From contig NZ_CP035534.1 in the NCBI RefSeq assembly GCF_009068765.1, positions 1,364,001 through 1,428,000 on the forward strand: DNA of 64,000 nt, in the 5' to 3' direction. The notes below the pieces were generated by a model. It had not been told where the DNA came from. It saw only the letters and a program-made list of their open reading frames with translations, and did no database searches. Positions 50,857-59,886 of the stretch are shown here, piece by piece. Both the position numbers and the translations under genes were made by a program. This DNA comes from Sulfurimonas hydrogeniphila. GTDB lineage: Bacteria > Campylobacterota > Campylobacteria > Campylobacterales > Sulfurimonadaceae. Every line of letters begins with the position of its first letter. Within the stretch, counting starts at the first letter, position 1.

Positions 50857-51994
50857 CAATTTCCTCTTTTGTAATTGTCAGCGGTGGTAAAAATCTTAAT
50901 GTGTTTCTTCCTGCTTTAAGCATAATGACACCATTTTCCTTTGCCAGGTTTATAATATTTGTCAGTGTATCTGCATCTTTGACACGCAGACCACACATCA
51001 TACCAATCCCGACTTTTTGTGTAAATATTTCCCTGTTGGCATTATAAAATTTTTCCAAAGACTGATTGAACATCAAAGAGGTTATTTCCAAATCACCGCT
51101 TTGTTTTTTTTCATTGAGTATATCTACCACTTCACATACAGCACGGCTGCTCAGATAGTTTCCGCCAAATGTCGATCCATGATCTCCTGCGCTGAGAACA
51201 TGCTTGAGTGTTGTCATGACTATTCCTACAGGAACACCTCCTCCGATGCCTTTTGCCAGTGTGATAATCTCAGGGGAGATTCCATAAGCCTGCGATGCCG
51301 TAAATTCACCGATTCTATAGGCACCGGTTTGTACTTCATCGACAATCAAAGGAATTTCACGCTCTTTTAAAAGCTTTGCCAGTGCCTGTACTTTTTCTTT
51401 GTCCTGCGGCTCTACTCCGCCCTCGCCCTGAATCAGTTCGATCATTACACCCGCTGTATGGTCGTCCAGCAGTGCTTCGATTTCGTCTATACCGTCTGCA
51501 TATACAAAGCCGTCAGGAAAAGGTCCGAAATAGTTATGCATCGCCTCCTGCCCTGTTGCCTTGACTGTTGTAATGGTTCGTCCGTGAAAAGAGTGGTTGA
51601 GTGTAATTATTTTGTATCTTTTTATCTCTCCGTCACGCTCCCCGTGTTTTCTGGCAATTTTTATAGCTCCTTCATTTGCTTCTGCACCACTGTTTGCAAA
51701 AAAGCACTGCATATCATACCCGCTTGTCTCGACAACTTTTTGAGCAGCCAGTGCCTGGGGTGCTATATAGTAAAGATTCGATGTATGTGTCACACTTGCC
51801 AGCTGTTCGCACAAAGCCCTGCTCACTCTTTCATTTGCATGACCGACTGAAACAACACCGATACCGGAAGTAAAATCTATATACTTTTTCCCCTCACTGT
51901 CAAAGAGAGTAGCGTTTTTTCCTCTTACAAACTCTATATCTGCCCGTGCATATGTCGGTAAAACATATTTATTATCCATTTCTTTAATGTTCAT
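50813..51994 (-). CDS. argD: Acetylornithine aminotransferase ArgD
   Basis: A 393-residue class III PLP aminotransferase for the arginine pathway. SGIGVVSVGHAN, FFANSGAEANEGAIKIARK (near residue 100), NHSFHGRTITTVKATGQ, VDEVQTGAYRIGEF (near 218) and the PLP lysine in ITLAKGIGGGVPVG (near 246) are all present. Length is standard. The 3' end runs 44 nt into the TolC-like gene. Confidence 0.93.
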   Translation of the reverse strand: MNIKEMDNKYVLPTYARADIEFVRGKNATLFDSEGKKYIDFTSGIGVVSVGHANERVSRALCEQLASVTHTSNLYYIAPQALAAQKVVETSGYDMQCFFANSGAEANEGAIKIARKHGERDGEIKRYKIITLNHSFHGRTITTVKATGQEAMHNYFGPFPDGFVYADGIDEIEALLDDHTAGVMIELIQGEGGVEPQDKEKVQALAKLLKEREIPLIVDEVQTGAYRIGEFTASQAYGISPEIITLAKGIGGGVPVGIVMTTLKHVLSAGDHGSTFGGNYLSSRAVCEVVDILNEKKQSGDLEITSLMFNQSLEKFYNANREIFTQKVGIGMMCGLRVKDADTLTNIINLAKENGVIMLKAGRNTLRFLPPLTITKEEIDEGFSALNSAMSQL

Positions 51995-52008
51995 TTTGTC
52001 TACTCTCT

Positions 52009-53751
52009 TTATTTTTTAGCAATTTTAACTTTATTTTCTTGAAAAACAGCACATTTACCCTCATAAGAGTGCTTTGAGGATGTCAGATTGTTGACACCCG
52101 GTGTGCCGCTGTATATAAGCACAGTATCTGTACGCAGTCTGCTGTCATTTTTTACTCTCAGAACAACACTTCCGTTTTGTGAACTTATTTCAATCTCTTC
52201 ACCGTCTTTATATCCATGAAAGGGATGTATATAGAGATGTTTTTCTCTGTAAAACTGAGAATTTAAACTTCTGGGACTCTTGGGTGTTATGAGATTAAAC
52301 TCATCCTCAGCCTCACTCTGCTGTGTTTCAAACTCTTCCAAAAAAACAAATTCACCGTCATTGGTATCAAAACCGTTTTGATACGGAACTGCTTCTCTGT
52401 TTTCAACCTCAAAACATCCGTTAATTTTTTTCACACCAAAATTTTTAAAATACTGCAGATACTCCTCTTCTGCTTTAATTTCTATATCAAATGCCTGACA
52501 CAGATACGCTGCCAAATCATACTCACTGATACCGATGTCACTCTCAATCTGTTTATGCATCACCATCAGTCCGTTATGGGCATAGGAGGTACGTATATCA
52601 TCTTTTTCCAAAAATGTTTTTGCAGGAATCACCAAGTCTGCCATTGCACTTGTTTCATTCTCGTACAAACCGAAATAAACTACATTTTGTGTTTTTTGTA
52701 AAGCATTTTTGACTCTCAAACTGTCTGGCATCTGTGCAAGAGGATTTGCACCCTGAATAAACACGGTTTCAAAGGCATCAAAGTCAGTATTGACCTTGGA
52801 GACTCGTTTGGCTTTTGTTTCAAATGGAGAGCTGATTCCCTCTTTGGAATTTCCAAGGTATGCCACACCGCAGCCCTCTTTTCCAAAAAAGCCAAGGGAG
52901 ACGGCAAAGGCATCAATACTGCGCATCACATCCGCCCCGTCTCTGTATTTTTGAATACCTACACCACAGACAATAGCAACCTTTTTATCTATAGTCATAT
53001 GTAAAATATCGCCAATATCGCCCAAAGTCACACCGATATCTTCAAGTGTTGCTTTAATGCGCACACCCTGGGTCAATTCGTAATACTCCTCAAATTCACT
53101 TGCATACTGTTGTATAAACGCTTCATTCAAACTGTCATTAATGTATACAAATCGTGCTAAAAGTAATGCAAGGTATATATCTGTATGCGGTTTTATCTGT
53201 ACATGTAAATCAGCCATCTGGGCAATTTTGGTTTTAACCGGGTCTATCACTATAATGGTTTTGTCTTTTATAAGCGGTAGTATGTGAGAAGAAGTCGTAT
53301 GCGGATTTCTTCCCCAGAATATAATCACATCTGATTTTTCAATTTCACTCAAAGGCATATTTTTGTTGCTGCCTCTGCCTTCTATTATTCCGGCTTCTCC
53401 TGCTCCGTCACACAAGCTTCCATCCGTAAGCGTTGCCCCAAAATTCGCAAAAAAGTGGTCTGTCACTTCCTGCATCAAAGCAAAATTTCCGCTGCCTCTG
53501 TAATGTAAAACATCACTTTTAAACTCTACTGCAAGCAACTCTTTTAGTTTTAACAGTGCTTCTTCCATCGTAATTTCTTTTCCCTGAAATCGTGCTTTTT
53601 CTATCCTTTCAAATTTGTCATAATGGTTGAGATGGGGGCATAAAAATCCCTTTGTATGTCCAATTTTAAGAGGTTTGAGTTTTTTTTCATCATACACTAA
53701 CCCGCAGGCGTCATAACAGTCAAGAGGACAGGCCGTAAGACTACTTTTCAT
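52009..53751 (-). CDS. Molybdopterin oxidoreductase, cytoplasmic (YyaE/YoaE-like)
   Basis: A 580-residue member of the DMSO reductase family. The N-terminal 4Fe-4S motif TACPLDCYDACGLV...CPHL (residues about 7-40) is followed by molybdopterin domains (FWGRNPHTTSSHILPL, VFIQGANPLAQMPDS) and a C-terminal guanine-dinucleotide-binding fold. It has no Tat signal, so it is cytoplasmic, and is shorter than usual. It resembles Bacillus YyaE/YoaE proteins of unknown substrate. The ATG at 53751 is preferred to a TTG at 53772. It overlaps the HlyD-like gene by 11 nt. Confidence 0.8.
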   Translation of the reverse strand: MKSSLTACPLDCYDACGLVYDEKKLKPLKIGHTKGFLCPHLNHYDKFERIEKARFQGKEITMEEALLKLKELLAVEFKSDVLHYRGSGNFALMQEVTDHFFANFGATLTDGSLCDGAGEAGIIEGRGSNKNMPLSEIEKSDVIIFWGRNPHTTSSHILPLIKDKTIIVIDPVKTKIAQMADLHVQIKPHTDIYLALLLARFVYINDSLNEAFIQQYASEFEEYYELTQGVRIKATLEDIGVTLGDIGDILHMTIDKKVAIVCGVGIQKYRDGADVMRSIDAFAVSLGFFGKEGCGVAYLGNSKEGISSPFETKAKRVSKVNTDFDAFETVFIQGANPLAQMPDSLRVKNALQKTQNVVYFGLYENETSAMADLVIPAKTFLEKDDIRTSYAHNGLMVMHKQIESDIGISEYDLAAYLCQAFDIEIKAEEEYLQYFKNFGVKKINGCFEVENREAVPYQNGFDTNDGEFVFLEEFETQQSEAEDEFNLITPKSPRSLNSQFYREKHLYIHPFHGYKDGEEIEISSQNGSVVLRVKNDSRLRTDTVLIYSGTPGVNNLTSSKHSYEGKCAVFQENKVKIAKK

Positions 53752-54550
53752 TATTTCTCGCTTTGAATTCAATTTTTACCAATCCGGAAAATACTTTTTG
53801 CGCATCTATAATAATTTGCGCTTTGTATTTTGAAATATTTTTTGTATCTGCTATATAAGAAACACGTGAGACTTTATACGGTGTCTCTTTTCCGTTGATA
53901 TATATCACTTTTTTCTTCACATTTTTTAAATCATTTTTATCCAAATAAACACTCAGCAGAGCCTTGGAGGTATCTGCAATTTTGGCCAAAGGGGTAGAAA
54001 CCCCTACCGTTTGACCCGCTTTGACGGAGATTTCATACAATACAAAGTTTTTGGCACTGATGTTTTTGTCTTTTATGGTTTTTACAAGCTGTTTTCGTCT
54101 TAACTCCAAATCGGCTATAGTGGTTTTTAGATTGTTTATCTCTTTTTGTGTTGCAAGAGAAGAGTTCTCACTGCTCAGCAAGTCATAAAACTCTTTGTCT
54201 TTTTCTATACTGGATTTTATCTTTAAATGCTTGATTTTTTGATAATTTTCTCGCTTTTTTTCTACAAGTTGTCGTAGGTTTTGTAGTATTTTTTCATTCA
54301 AAAGCAAGGTGTTTTTTTGATAAGAGAGCTTTTTCTCAACAGCCTTTAATTCATCTTCATCAAGTTCTGAATCAATTTTTATAAAGACTTTTGATGTGAG
54401 TTTTTTTCCAGTCATATTGTCATCTGTGTAAAGCACTTTGCCCGAAACATTTGATGCAATTGTTCTTATTTCATAAGGTTCTACTTTTGAATAGTATACG
54501 TTGGAAAACAAAAAGGTAGTGATAAAAAGTAATGTTACTATTATTTTCAA
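53741..54550 (-). CDS. HlyD-like periplasmic adaptor protein
   Basis: A 269-residue protein with a signal peptide (MKIIVTLLFITTFLFSNVYY) and the fold order of membrane-fusion proteins: a half-lipoyl segment (IRTIASNVSGKVLYTDDNM), a long coiled coil (residues about 65-165), a second half-lipoyl segment (VLYEISVKAGQTVGVSTPLAKIAD), and a beta domain. No partner inner-membrane pump is in view. The TolC-like gene three genes downstream is its probable partner. Confidence 0.75.
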   Translation of the reverse strand: MKIIVTLLFITTFLFSNVYYSKVEPYEIRTIASNVSGKVLYTDDNMTGKKLTSKVFIKIDSELDEDELKAVEKKLSYQKNTLLLNEKILQNLRQLVEKKRENYQKIKHLKIKSSIEKDKEFYDLLSSENSSLATQKEINNLKTTIADLELRRKQLVKTIKDKNISAKNFVLYEISVKAGQTVGVSTPLAKIADTSKALLSVYLDKNDLKNVKKKVIYINGKETPYKVSRVSYIADTKNISKYKAQIIIDAQKVFSGLVKIEFKARNNEK

Positions 54551-54665
54551 AAATTCTTTCCTGAGTGATATTATAAAGCTATTTTAACATTTCATTACTA
54601 ATATTCAAGCCAAATTCATTTTATTTTCGCTACTATTAATGCCTATTTAAAATTAAAGGTATTAT

Positions 54666-55607
54666 ATGTCTGTATTAGACAATGTCGACGCTGCCACAAA
54701 TCTGGCAAAAAATAATGAATTACAACTGTTGGTCTTTAGGGTAAGTGAGAAGAGAGACTCAGCTTTTTATGCTATCAATATCTTTAAAACCCGAGAAGTG
54801 GTCGAATCTAAAAATCATTTTTTGACACAGATACCCTCTGCTCATCCCTTGTTTGAAGGGACAATCGTTCTTCGGAACCTGCAAATACCCATTTTAAATC
54901 TTCCTGCATGGCTGGATGTGACATTAAATGAAAATGAAATTTCTCATTCCAAAATTTTAATTTGTGACTTTAACGGTATTATTATAGGACTGAGAATTAT
55001 GTCCGCCTACAGAGTGATCAAAAAGAACTGGAATGAGATGCACGCACCGGACAGTTACAGACTCAAAGAAGATGGTGTAGTCATGAATGACACAAGACTT
55101 GAAGATGGAAGCCTCTGTCTTATCCTGGACTATGAAAAACTTCTTGCTGATGTCTTACCGCAGGCACTTGTAAATGTAGACAAAGATATAGAATTTTTAA
55201 AAGATATTGTCATTCCCGATAAGCTGAAATACGGAACCGTCCTCATTGCAGAAGATTCAAAAACAGCACAGCGACACCTTATACAGCTTTTTCAAAAAGC
55301 AAACATCAATATCAAACTTTTTGACAATGGTAAAAAACTGATTGACTACATTAAAACGCTCGGCGAATCTGTAAAAGAGATACCGGCAATAATTACAGAT
55401 ATTGAAATGCCGGAAATGTCCGGTTTTACCGTCATTCAAAATTTAAAAGCCAATCTGCTCACAAGAGATATTCCTGTAATTGTCAACAGCTCAATGACAG
55501 GAGACAATAACAAAAGAGAAGCAGAAGATTTAGGCGCAAGCGGTTTTATAGATAAAACAAAAAGTCATAATGTCATCCCTTTGATTGTTTCGGTAATGGA
55601 ATCATAA
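54666..55607 (+). CDS. cheV: Chemotaxis coupling protein CheV
   Basis: A 313-residue CheW-REC fusion. Residues about 15-165 form the CheW-like domain (LQLLVFRVSEKRDSAFYAINIFKTREVVE, GTIVLRNLQIPILNLP), and about 190-310 the receiver domain with IAEDSKTAQRH, phosphorylatable Asp in ITDIEMPEMSG, and the Lys in FIDKTKSH. CheV links chemoreceptors to CheA and is adjusted by phosphorylation. An AAAGG lies before the ATG. It is convergent with the signalling operon that follows. Confidence 0.93.
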   Translation: MSVLDNVDAATNLAKNNELQLLVFRVSEKRDSAFYAINIFKTREVVESKNHFLTQIPSAHPLFEGTIVLRNLQIPILNLPAWLDVTLNENEISHSKILICDFNGIIIGLRIMSAYRVIKKNWNEMHAPDSYRLKEDGVVMNDTRLEDGSLCLILDYEKLLADVLPQALVNVDKDIEFLKDIVIPDKLKYGTVLIAEDSKTAQRHLIQLFQKANINIKLFDNGKKLIDYIKTLGESVKEIPAIITDIEMPEMSGFTVIQNLKANLLTRDIPVIVNSSMTGDNNKREAEDLGASGFIDKTKSHNVIPLIVSVMES

Positions 55608-55623
55608 AAACAGTACAAGTTTT

Positions 55624-56790
55624 TCAGTTAGTCTTTTCTCTTAAATCTAGCATAAAACAAACTCCATCATCCCTGTTTTTAACAGTAAGTTTTCCGTTGT
55701 GATGTTCTTCAACAATTATTTTAGACATATAGAGTCCAAGTCCTGTACCATTTTTTTCACTCTTAGTAGAAAAATAAGGGTCAAAAATATTTTGTAGGAT
55801 ATTTTCTGAAATTCCCCCTCCATTATCACAGATTGAGAGTACTTTATTATTAACTGTTATATCAATACAAGGGTTTGAAATATTTTTTTCCCGAAAATTA
55901 TCCTGTGCATTTTTTAAAATATTTAGAATAACCTGCATAATTTCGCTGTCATACATTTTTATTTTTTCTAAACGAATATAATTAAAAGTCACTTGAATAT
56001 TATTATTTTTCAAAGATGCAAGAATGATATTTAATGATTTATCAATAACTTCTTCAAACGTGCATAAAATTGACTGCTTGTTTGGTTTATAAAAATTTCT
56101 GAAATCATCAATGGTATTTGTCAGGTTTTGAACAAGATTTTCAATAACATTTAGCTGTTGTAAAAAATAATTTTGACACGCTTCCTGCTCTTGTAAATTA
56201 TTCAGATTATAAGATTCCAGCTCTATTTTCATAGATAAGTTAACAGATGTACTGGCAATGGCACCAAGAGGCTGTCTCCACTGATGTGCAATCATTGAGA
56301 TCATCTCTCCCATTTGTGCCAAACGGGATTGTTGTTGGAGTTGCTGATCCTGTTTTCTGTTTTTCGCTACTTCTTGTTGAATCCGCTCTTCGAGTGTTTT
56401 GTTTAACTCTCTGAGTTTCTTCTCCTGCTGGACCCTTTGTGTAATATCTTCTATAATAAAAATCGTCCCGTCAAGCATCGCTCTCATTTTTATATTCAAA
56501 ATTTTATCTTTAAAAGAAAACTGTTCTATATCAACGCTTAGTTGATTTTTCTGAATCATTTTCTCCACATAGATATCAATAATTTCCGGAACCTCAAAAA
56601 AAAGTTTTTTGTAATCTTTATCTATATAATTATGTAAATTTTCTTCGTTGATTTCTAAAATTTCTAATATATTACTGTTGAGCATACTAATTTCTGAATT
56701 TTCTGAAACAGTAAGAATCCCGTAGGGAATATTTGTAATGATGCCACTTAAATATTGATGCAGGGCGAGGGACTGCTTAGTTTCTGACAT
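55624..56790 (-). CDS. PAS-domain sensor histidine kinase
   Basis: A 388-residue cytoplasmic kinase. A PAS domain (about residues 10-115, GILTVSENSEISMLNSN) and coiled coil (LRELNKTLEERIQQEVAKNR) precede the phospho-acceptor MISMIAHQWRQPLGAIAST and an ATPase domain with SICDNGGGISENI, FDPYFSTKSEKNGTGLGLYM. It overlaps the RsbT-RsbX-like gene by 14 nt and is the last gene of the signalling operon. Natural partners are the REC proteins encoded upstream in the same operon. Confidence 0.9.
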   Translation of the reverse strand: MSETKQSLALHQYLSGIITNIPYGILTVSENSEISMLNSNILEILEINEENLHNYIDKDYKKLFFEVPEIIDIYVEKMIQKNQLSVDIEQFSFKDKILNIKMRAMLDGTIFIIEDITQRVQQEKKLRELNKTLEERIQQEVAKNRKQDQQLQQQSRLAQMGEMISMIAHQWRQPLGAIASTSVNLSMKIELESYNLNNLQEQEACQNYFLQQLNVIENLVQNLTNTIDDFRNFYKPNKQSILCTFEEVIDKSLNIILASLKNNNIQVTFNYIRLEKIKMYDSEIMQVILNILKNAQDNFREKNISNPCIDITVNNKVLSICDNGGGISENILQNIFDPYFSTKSEKNGTGLGLYMSKIIVEEHHNGKLTVKNRDDGVCFMLDLREKTN

Positions 56791-57760
56791 TGTTCTCTTC
56801 CCTCTTTACAGCTATTATCGTTGAAGCATCATCAAGATTATATTTATTGAAAATATCTGTTGCCAACTCTAAAGTTGATAAATTACAGACCTCTTTATTT
56901 AAAAAATCATTATACTCAATACCGTCACTTGCCAGTACAATACAAAACTGCTCAGGAAGCAACTCTTGTTGTACTGATAAATCTTCAGGCAATTTCAGGC
57001 AGGAAGCTTGCGTATATGCTTGAAATTTCATCTCAGGATAAGAGAGAATAAAACCATTTCCCAAAATCAGATATTCAAGTTTATCAGGCAACAAACGCAA
57101 CAGCACAAGAGTGATATCTTCAAAAGCATCATTATTCGAAAGCATAAGGTTGATATACCTTACAATGTCTTTTAAGGGCAACCGGTACTCTTCCAACAGA
57201 AGTCCTTTTACACTTTGTACGGTTTTATATGCCGACAGATCATCTCCTTTGCCTTCAATAATAGCAAATAAACTTTTATCTCCATCATAATGTTTAATAA
57301 AATATGCATCACTGTTAAACTGACTTGCCTCTTTTTTTACAGAAACTGGAGAGTATTCATATGTAGGTTCATCAATATATTTTCTAAGAATAATTGATGT
57401 TCCGCTTGTATCACTTTTTTCAATCAAAAACTCATCAACCGATCTTTTTGCAGCACCAAGCCCAAATCCCAGACTGTCTTTTGCAGAAGAGTTACCATCT
57501 TGTAAGGAGTGTTGAATATTTTTTATACCTTTGCCTTTGTCTTCAATATAAACTTCCAGCCCTTTGTTGTTTTGTGTATATCTGCAACTTACTTTGACAT
57601 CCTTTGCATAGCGAATACTATTAATAACAATCTCTGTAACTGCAATTGAAAACATGCCTGCATCAAACCGGGAAAAACCAAACTCTTTCGCTATTTCGTT
57701 TATTTGTCTTGCACACTGATAGGCTTCAATCTCATCTAAAATATGGAAAACAAGTGACAT
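56777..57760 (-). CDS. RsbT-like kinase fused to RsbX-like PP2C domain
   Basis: A 327-residue fusion. Residues about 10-135 form an RsbT/RsbW-type ATPase: VTEIVINSIRYA (N box), EDKGKGIKNIQHSLQDG (G1), LGFGLGAAKRSVDEF (G2), SGTSIILRKY. Residues about 150-320 look like RsbX/SpoIIE-type PP2C phosphatase (GDKSLFAIIEGKGDDLSA, LVLLRLLPDKLEYLILGNG, IVLASDGIEYNDF), but the usual D-G-x-G-H metal site reads EGKGDD, so phosphatase activity is uncertain. In stressosome modules RsbT and RsbX are separate proteins. It follows the STAS gene by 7 nt. Confidence 0.78.
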   Translation of the reverse strand: MSLVFHILDEIEAYQCARQINEIAKEFGFSRFDAGMFSIAVTEIVINSIRYAKDVKVSCRYTQNNKGLEVYIEDKGKGIKNIQHSLQDGNSSAKDSLGFGLGAAKRSVDEFLIEKSDTSGTSIILRKYIDEPTYEYSPVSVKKEASQFNSDAYFIKHYDGDKSLFAIIEGKGDDLSAYKTVQSVKGLLLEEYRLPLKDIVRYINLMLSNNDAFEDITLVLLRLLPDKLEYLILGNGFILSYPEMKFQAYTQASCLKLPEDLSVQQELLPEQFCIVLASDGIEYNDFLNKEVCNLSTLELATDIFNKYNLDDASTIIAVKREENNVRN

Positions 57761-57767
57761 AATACAA

Positions 57768-58193
57768 CTATTTTTCTGTTTTTATAAGTTCATACCCTGT
57801 AACTTTAAAACTCACAAGCAGTGCATCTTGCAAATTTCTGATTATCTGTATTCCGCTAAACTGAATATCTGTTTTTACCATCTTCTCTGCCAACTCTGCT
57901 TTAATACCGCATATAATAGGTTCAATACCCATCAGTTTAAGTATATTTCCCAATCTGTTTATATATCCGGCAACTGCTGTATCAATTGCATCAACATTGT
58001 ATAAATCTAATATTACGCATACAATTTTGTCTGATTCACTGATTTTGGTTATTTTTTTTGAGACATCTTCTATACGAGCTGAATCCAACAGTCCAAATAA
58101 GCTTACATAAATACACTCATCTGTTAATTTGTTTGCAACCATAGAAGTTTCAAGTCCGATTTGCTTCTTGCTTAGTGCCATTTTTTTATCCAT
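57768..58193 (-). CDS. RsbS-like STAS-domain protein
   Basis: A 141-residue STAS protein, the likely partner of the RsbT-like kinase. ECIYVSLFGLLDSARIEDVSKKI (near residue 26) and VILDLYNVDAIDTAVAGYINRLG (near 65) match the RsbS/RsbR signature, with Thr at the position usually phosphorylated (D-T-A). The N-terminal extension of some 25 residues is too short to be an RsbR sensor, and no RsbR gene is present. It belongs to the seven-gene operon. Confidence 0.85.
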   Translation of the reverse strand: MDKKMALSKKQIGLETSMVANKLTDECIYVSLFGLLDSARIEDVSKKITKISESDKIVCVILDLYNVDAIDTAVAGYINRLGNILKLMGIEPIICGIKAELAEKMVKTDIQFSGIQIIRNLQDALLVSFKVTGYELIKTEK

Positions 58194-58202
58194 TTTTTTC
58201 TC

Positions 58203-59882
58203 CTAAATTATTTTTTCATTTGGTTCATAAAAATAAAAACCTTGATAATCATCCACCTGAAAAGATTTTAATATTTCAAAAATCTTTTTAGAGTGTACAA
58301 ATTCAGCAATTACTTTTATATTGAGTTTATGAGAAAACTCCACTATCGCTTCTACAAGAATAAAAGATTTTTCATTTTTGTCAATATCTTTTATAAGCGA
58401 ACCATCTATTTTAATATAGTCTGGTGCTATGTTTAAAATATTTTCAAAATTTGAAAATCCGCTGCCAAAATCATCAATGGCAAATTTTACACCATATTTC
58501 CTAAAACGATTAATAAATATTTTTATATCATCAAAATTTTCCATACTCTGACTCTCAGTAATCTCCATAACAACCAATGAACCGACATCAGGATTCTTTC
58601 GAATATAGTCCTCAATCTCATCGATAAAAAGTTTGTTTTTAATATCATTGACTGTAAAATTAATGCCAATAGGTGTTTGTATCTCTTTTATCTTTTTCAG
58701 ACTCGTAAATATTACATACGAAGAGAGTTGCGGGTAGAGTCCTGTTTTTATTGCAATATCCAAAAAAAAGTAAGGAGAGATCAGCGTGCCATCCTCATCA
58801 CGAAGTCGCATGAGTGCTTCATATTTGACTACTTTTTCTTCCTGATTGACGATACCTTGGTAAACTGTAACAATATCATTATTCTCAATTGCATTTTTAA
58901 TCTTGTCTTTCCAGATAAGAATATCCTGTTTTGCAGATCGGTTATCAATAGTATTGGAATACATCATATACTGTTTTTTATGTTTTTTAGCATACTCCAA
59001 TGCAATTGTTGCATATTCGTACGAATTATATTGTGAAGTTGATATACCTACAGTAACTTCTATGGAAATTATGTCCTGCTCAGTTACAACCCGAAAAGAT
59101 GCAAACTCTCTGAAGAAGTCTTGTAGAAAAATTTCATATTTTTCAAAGTCAATATATTCACAGTCATCCAAAACAACAAACTCATCTGCAGAAATTCTAT
59201 AGGTTTTATAGTTTTTACCTGCAGTAAAATGTTGTAAAAAATGAGCAAACTCTTGTAATACAAAAGAACCTGTCTCTGCGCCATAAATTTCATTAATAGA
59301 TTTAAATCCATTGATATCTATAATAAAAATAATTGGTACCGTAATTTTTTTTAAATCTTCAAACAAAGCATAGCGGTTGCACAAACCGGTTAAATCATCA
59401 AAATATAGCTTATGCCTCAACTCCTGCGTTTGTTTTTTAATTTCTCTTTCAAGGTGTTCTTGATAATTTTTAGCAAGTGTCTCCAGGTGAATCTTTTCCA
59501 ATGCTTTTTTTAAAACTGTAAGAAACTGTTGATAGATAAGCGGTTTTATAATAAATCCGTCAATCCCAAGCTGAATCGCTCGTAAAATATATTCTGCATC
59601 ATTATAGGCAGATAAAATGAAGATTGGAATTTTTGTATCTTGTTGGCGAATTTGTTCTATCATATCAAGACCATTCATTACAGGCATATTTATATCTGTG
59701 ATAATTATATGAAATTTTTCATTTTTAAATTTTTCTATTCCCTCCTGACCGTTTGTAACGACTGTAATATGGGTAAAGATATTTTTCAACATCTCAAATG
59801 TGCTTGTTCGCGCATCTAAATCATCTTCGACAAAAAGCAAGTGAAGTTCTTTGGCGTAATTTTTCAACTCCTGCAGTGGCAC
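58203..59882 (-). CDS. Response regulator REC-GGDEF(degenerate)-EAL phosphodiesterase
   Basis: A 559-residue protein. The receiver (about 10-130) has FVEDDLDART, the Asp in ITDINMPVMNG, and the Lys in FIIKPL. The GGDEF-like domain (about 155-300) reads ISADEF at the signature, so it is probably not a cyclase. The EAL domain (about 310-555) keeps YEALMR, EITES, IDDFGSGFSN, DYIKIDGSLI and AEFVHS, so c-di-GMP hydrolysis is expected, gated by phosphorylation. It lies between a chemoreceptor and the STAS gene in one operon. Confidence 0.9.
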   Translation of the reverse strand: MPLQELKNYAKELHLLFVEDDLDARTSTFEMLKNIFTHITVVTNGQEGIEKFKNEKFHIIITDINMPVMNGLDMIEQIRQQDTKIPIFILSAYNDAEYILRAIQLGIDGFIIKPLIYQQFLTVLKKALEKIHLETLAKNYQEHLEREIKKQTQELRHKLYFDDLTGLCNRYALFEDLKKITVPIIFIIDINGFKSINEIYGAETGSFVLQEFAHFLQHFTAGKNYKTYRISADEFVVLDDCEYIDFEKYEIFLQDFFREFASFRVVTEQDIISIEVTVGISTSQYNSYEYATIALEYAKKHKKQYMMYSNTIDNRSAKQDILIWKDKIKNAIENNDIVTVYQGIVNQEEKVVKYEALMRLRDEDGTLISPYFFLDIAIKTGLYPQLSSYVIFTSLKKIKEIQTPIGINFTVNDIKNKLFIDEIEDYIRKNPDVGSLVVMEITESQSMENFDDIKIFINRFRKYGVKFAIDDFGSGFSNFENILNIAPDYIKIDGSLIKDIDKNEKSFILVEAIVEFSHKLNIKVIAEFVHSKKIFEILKSFQVDDYQGFYFYEPNEKII

Positions 59883-59886
59883 TATT

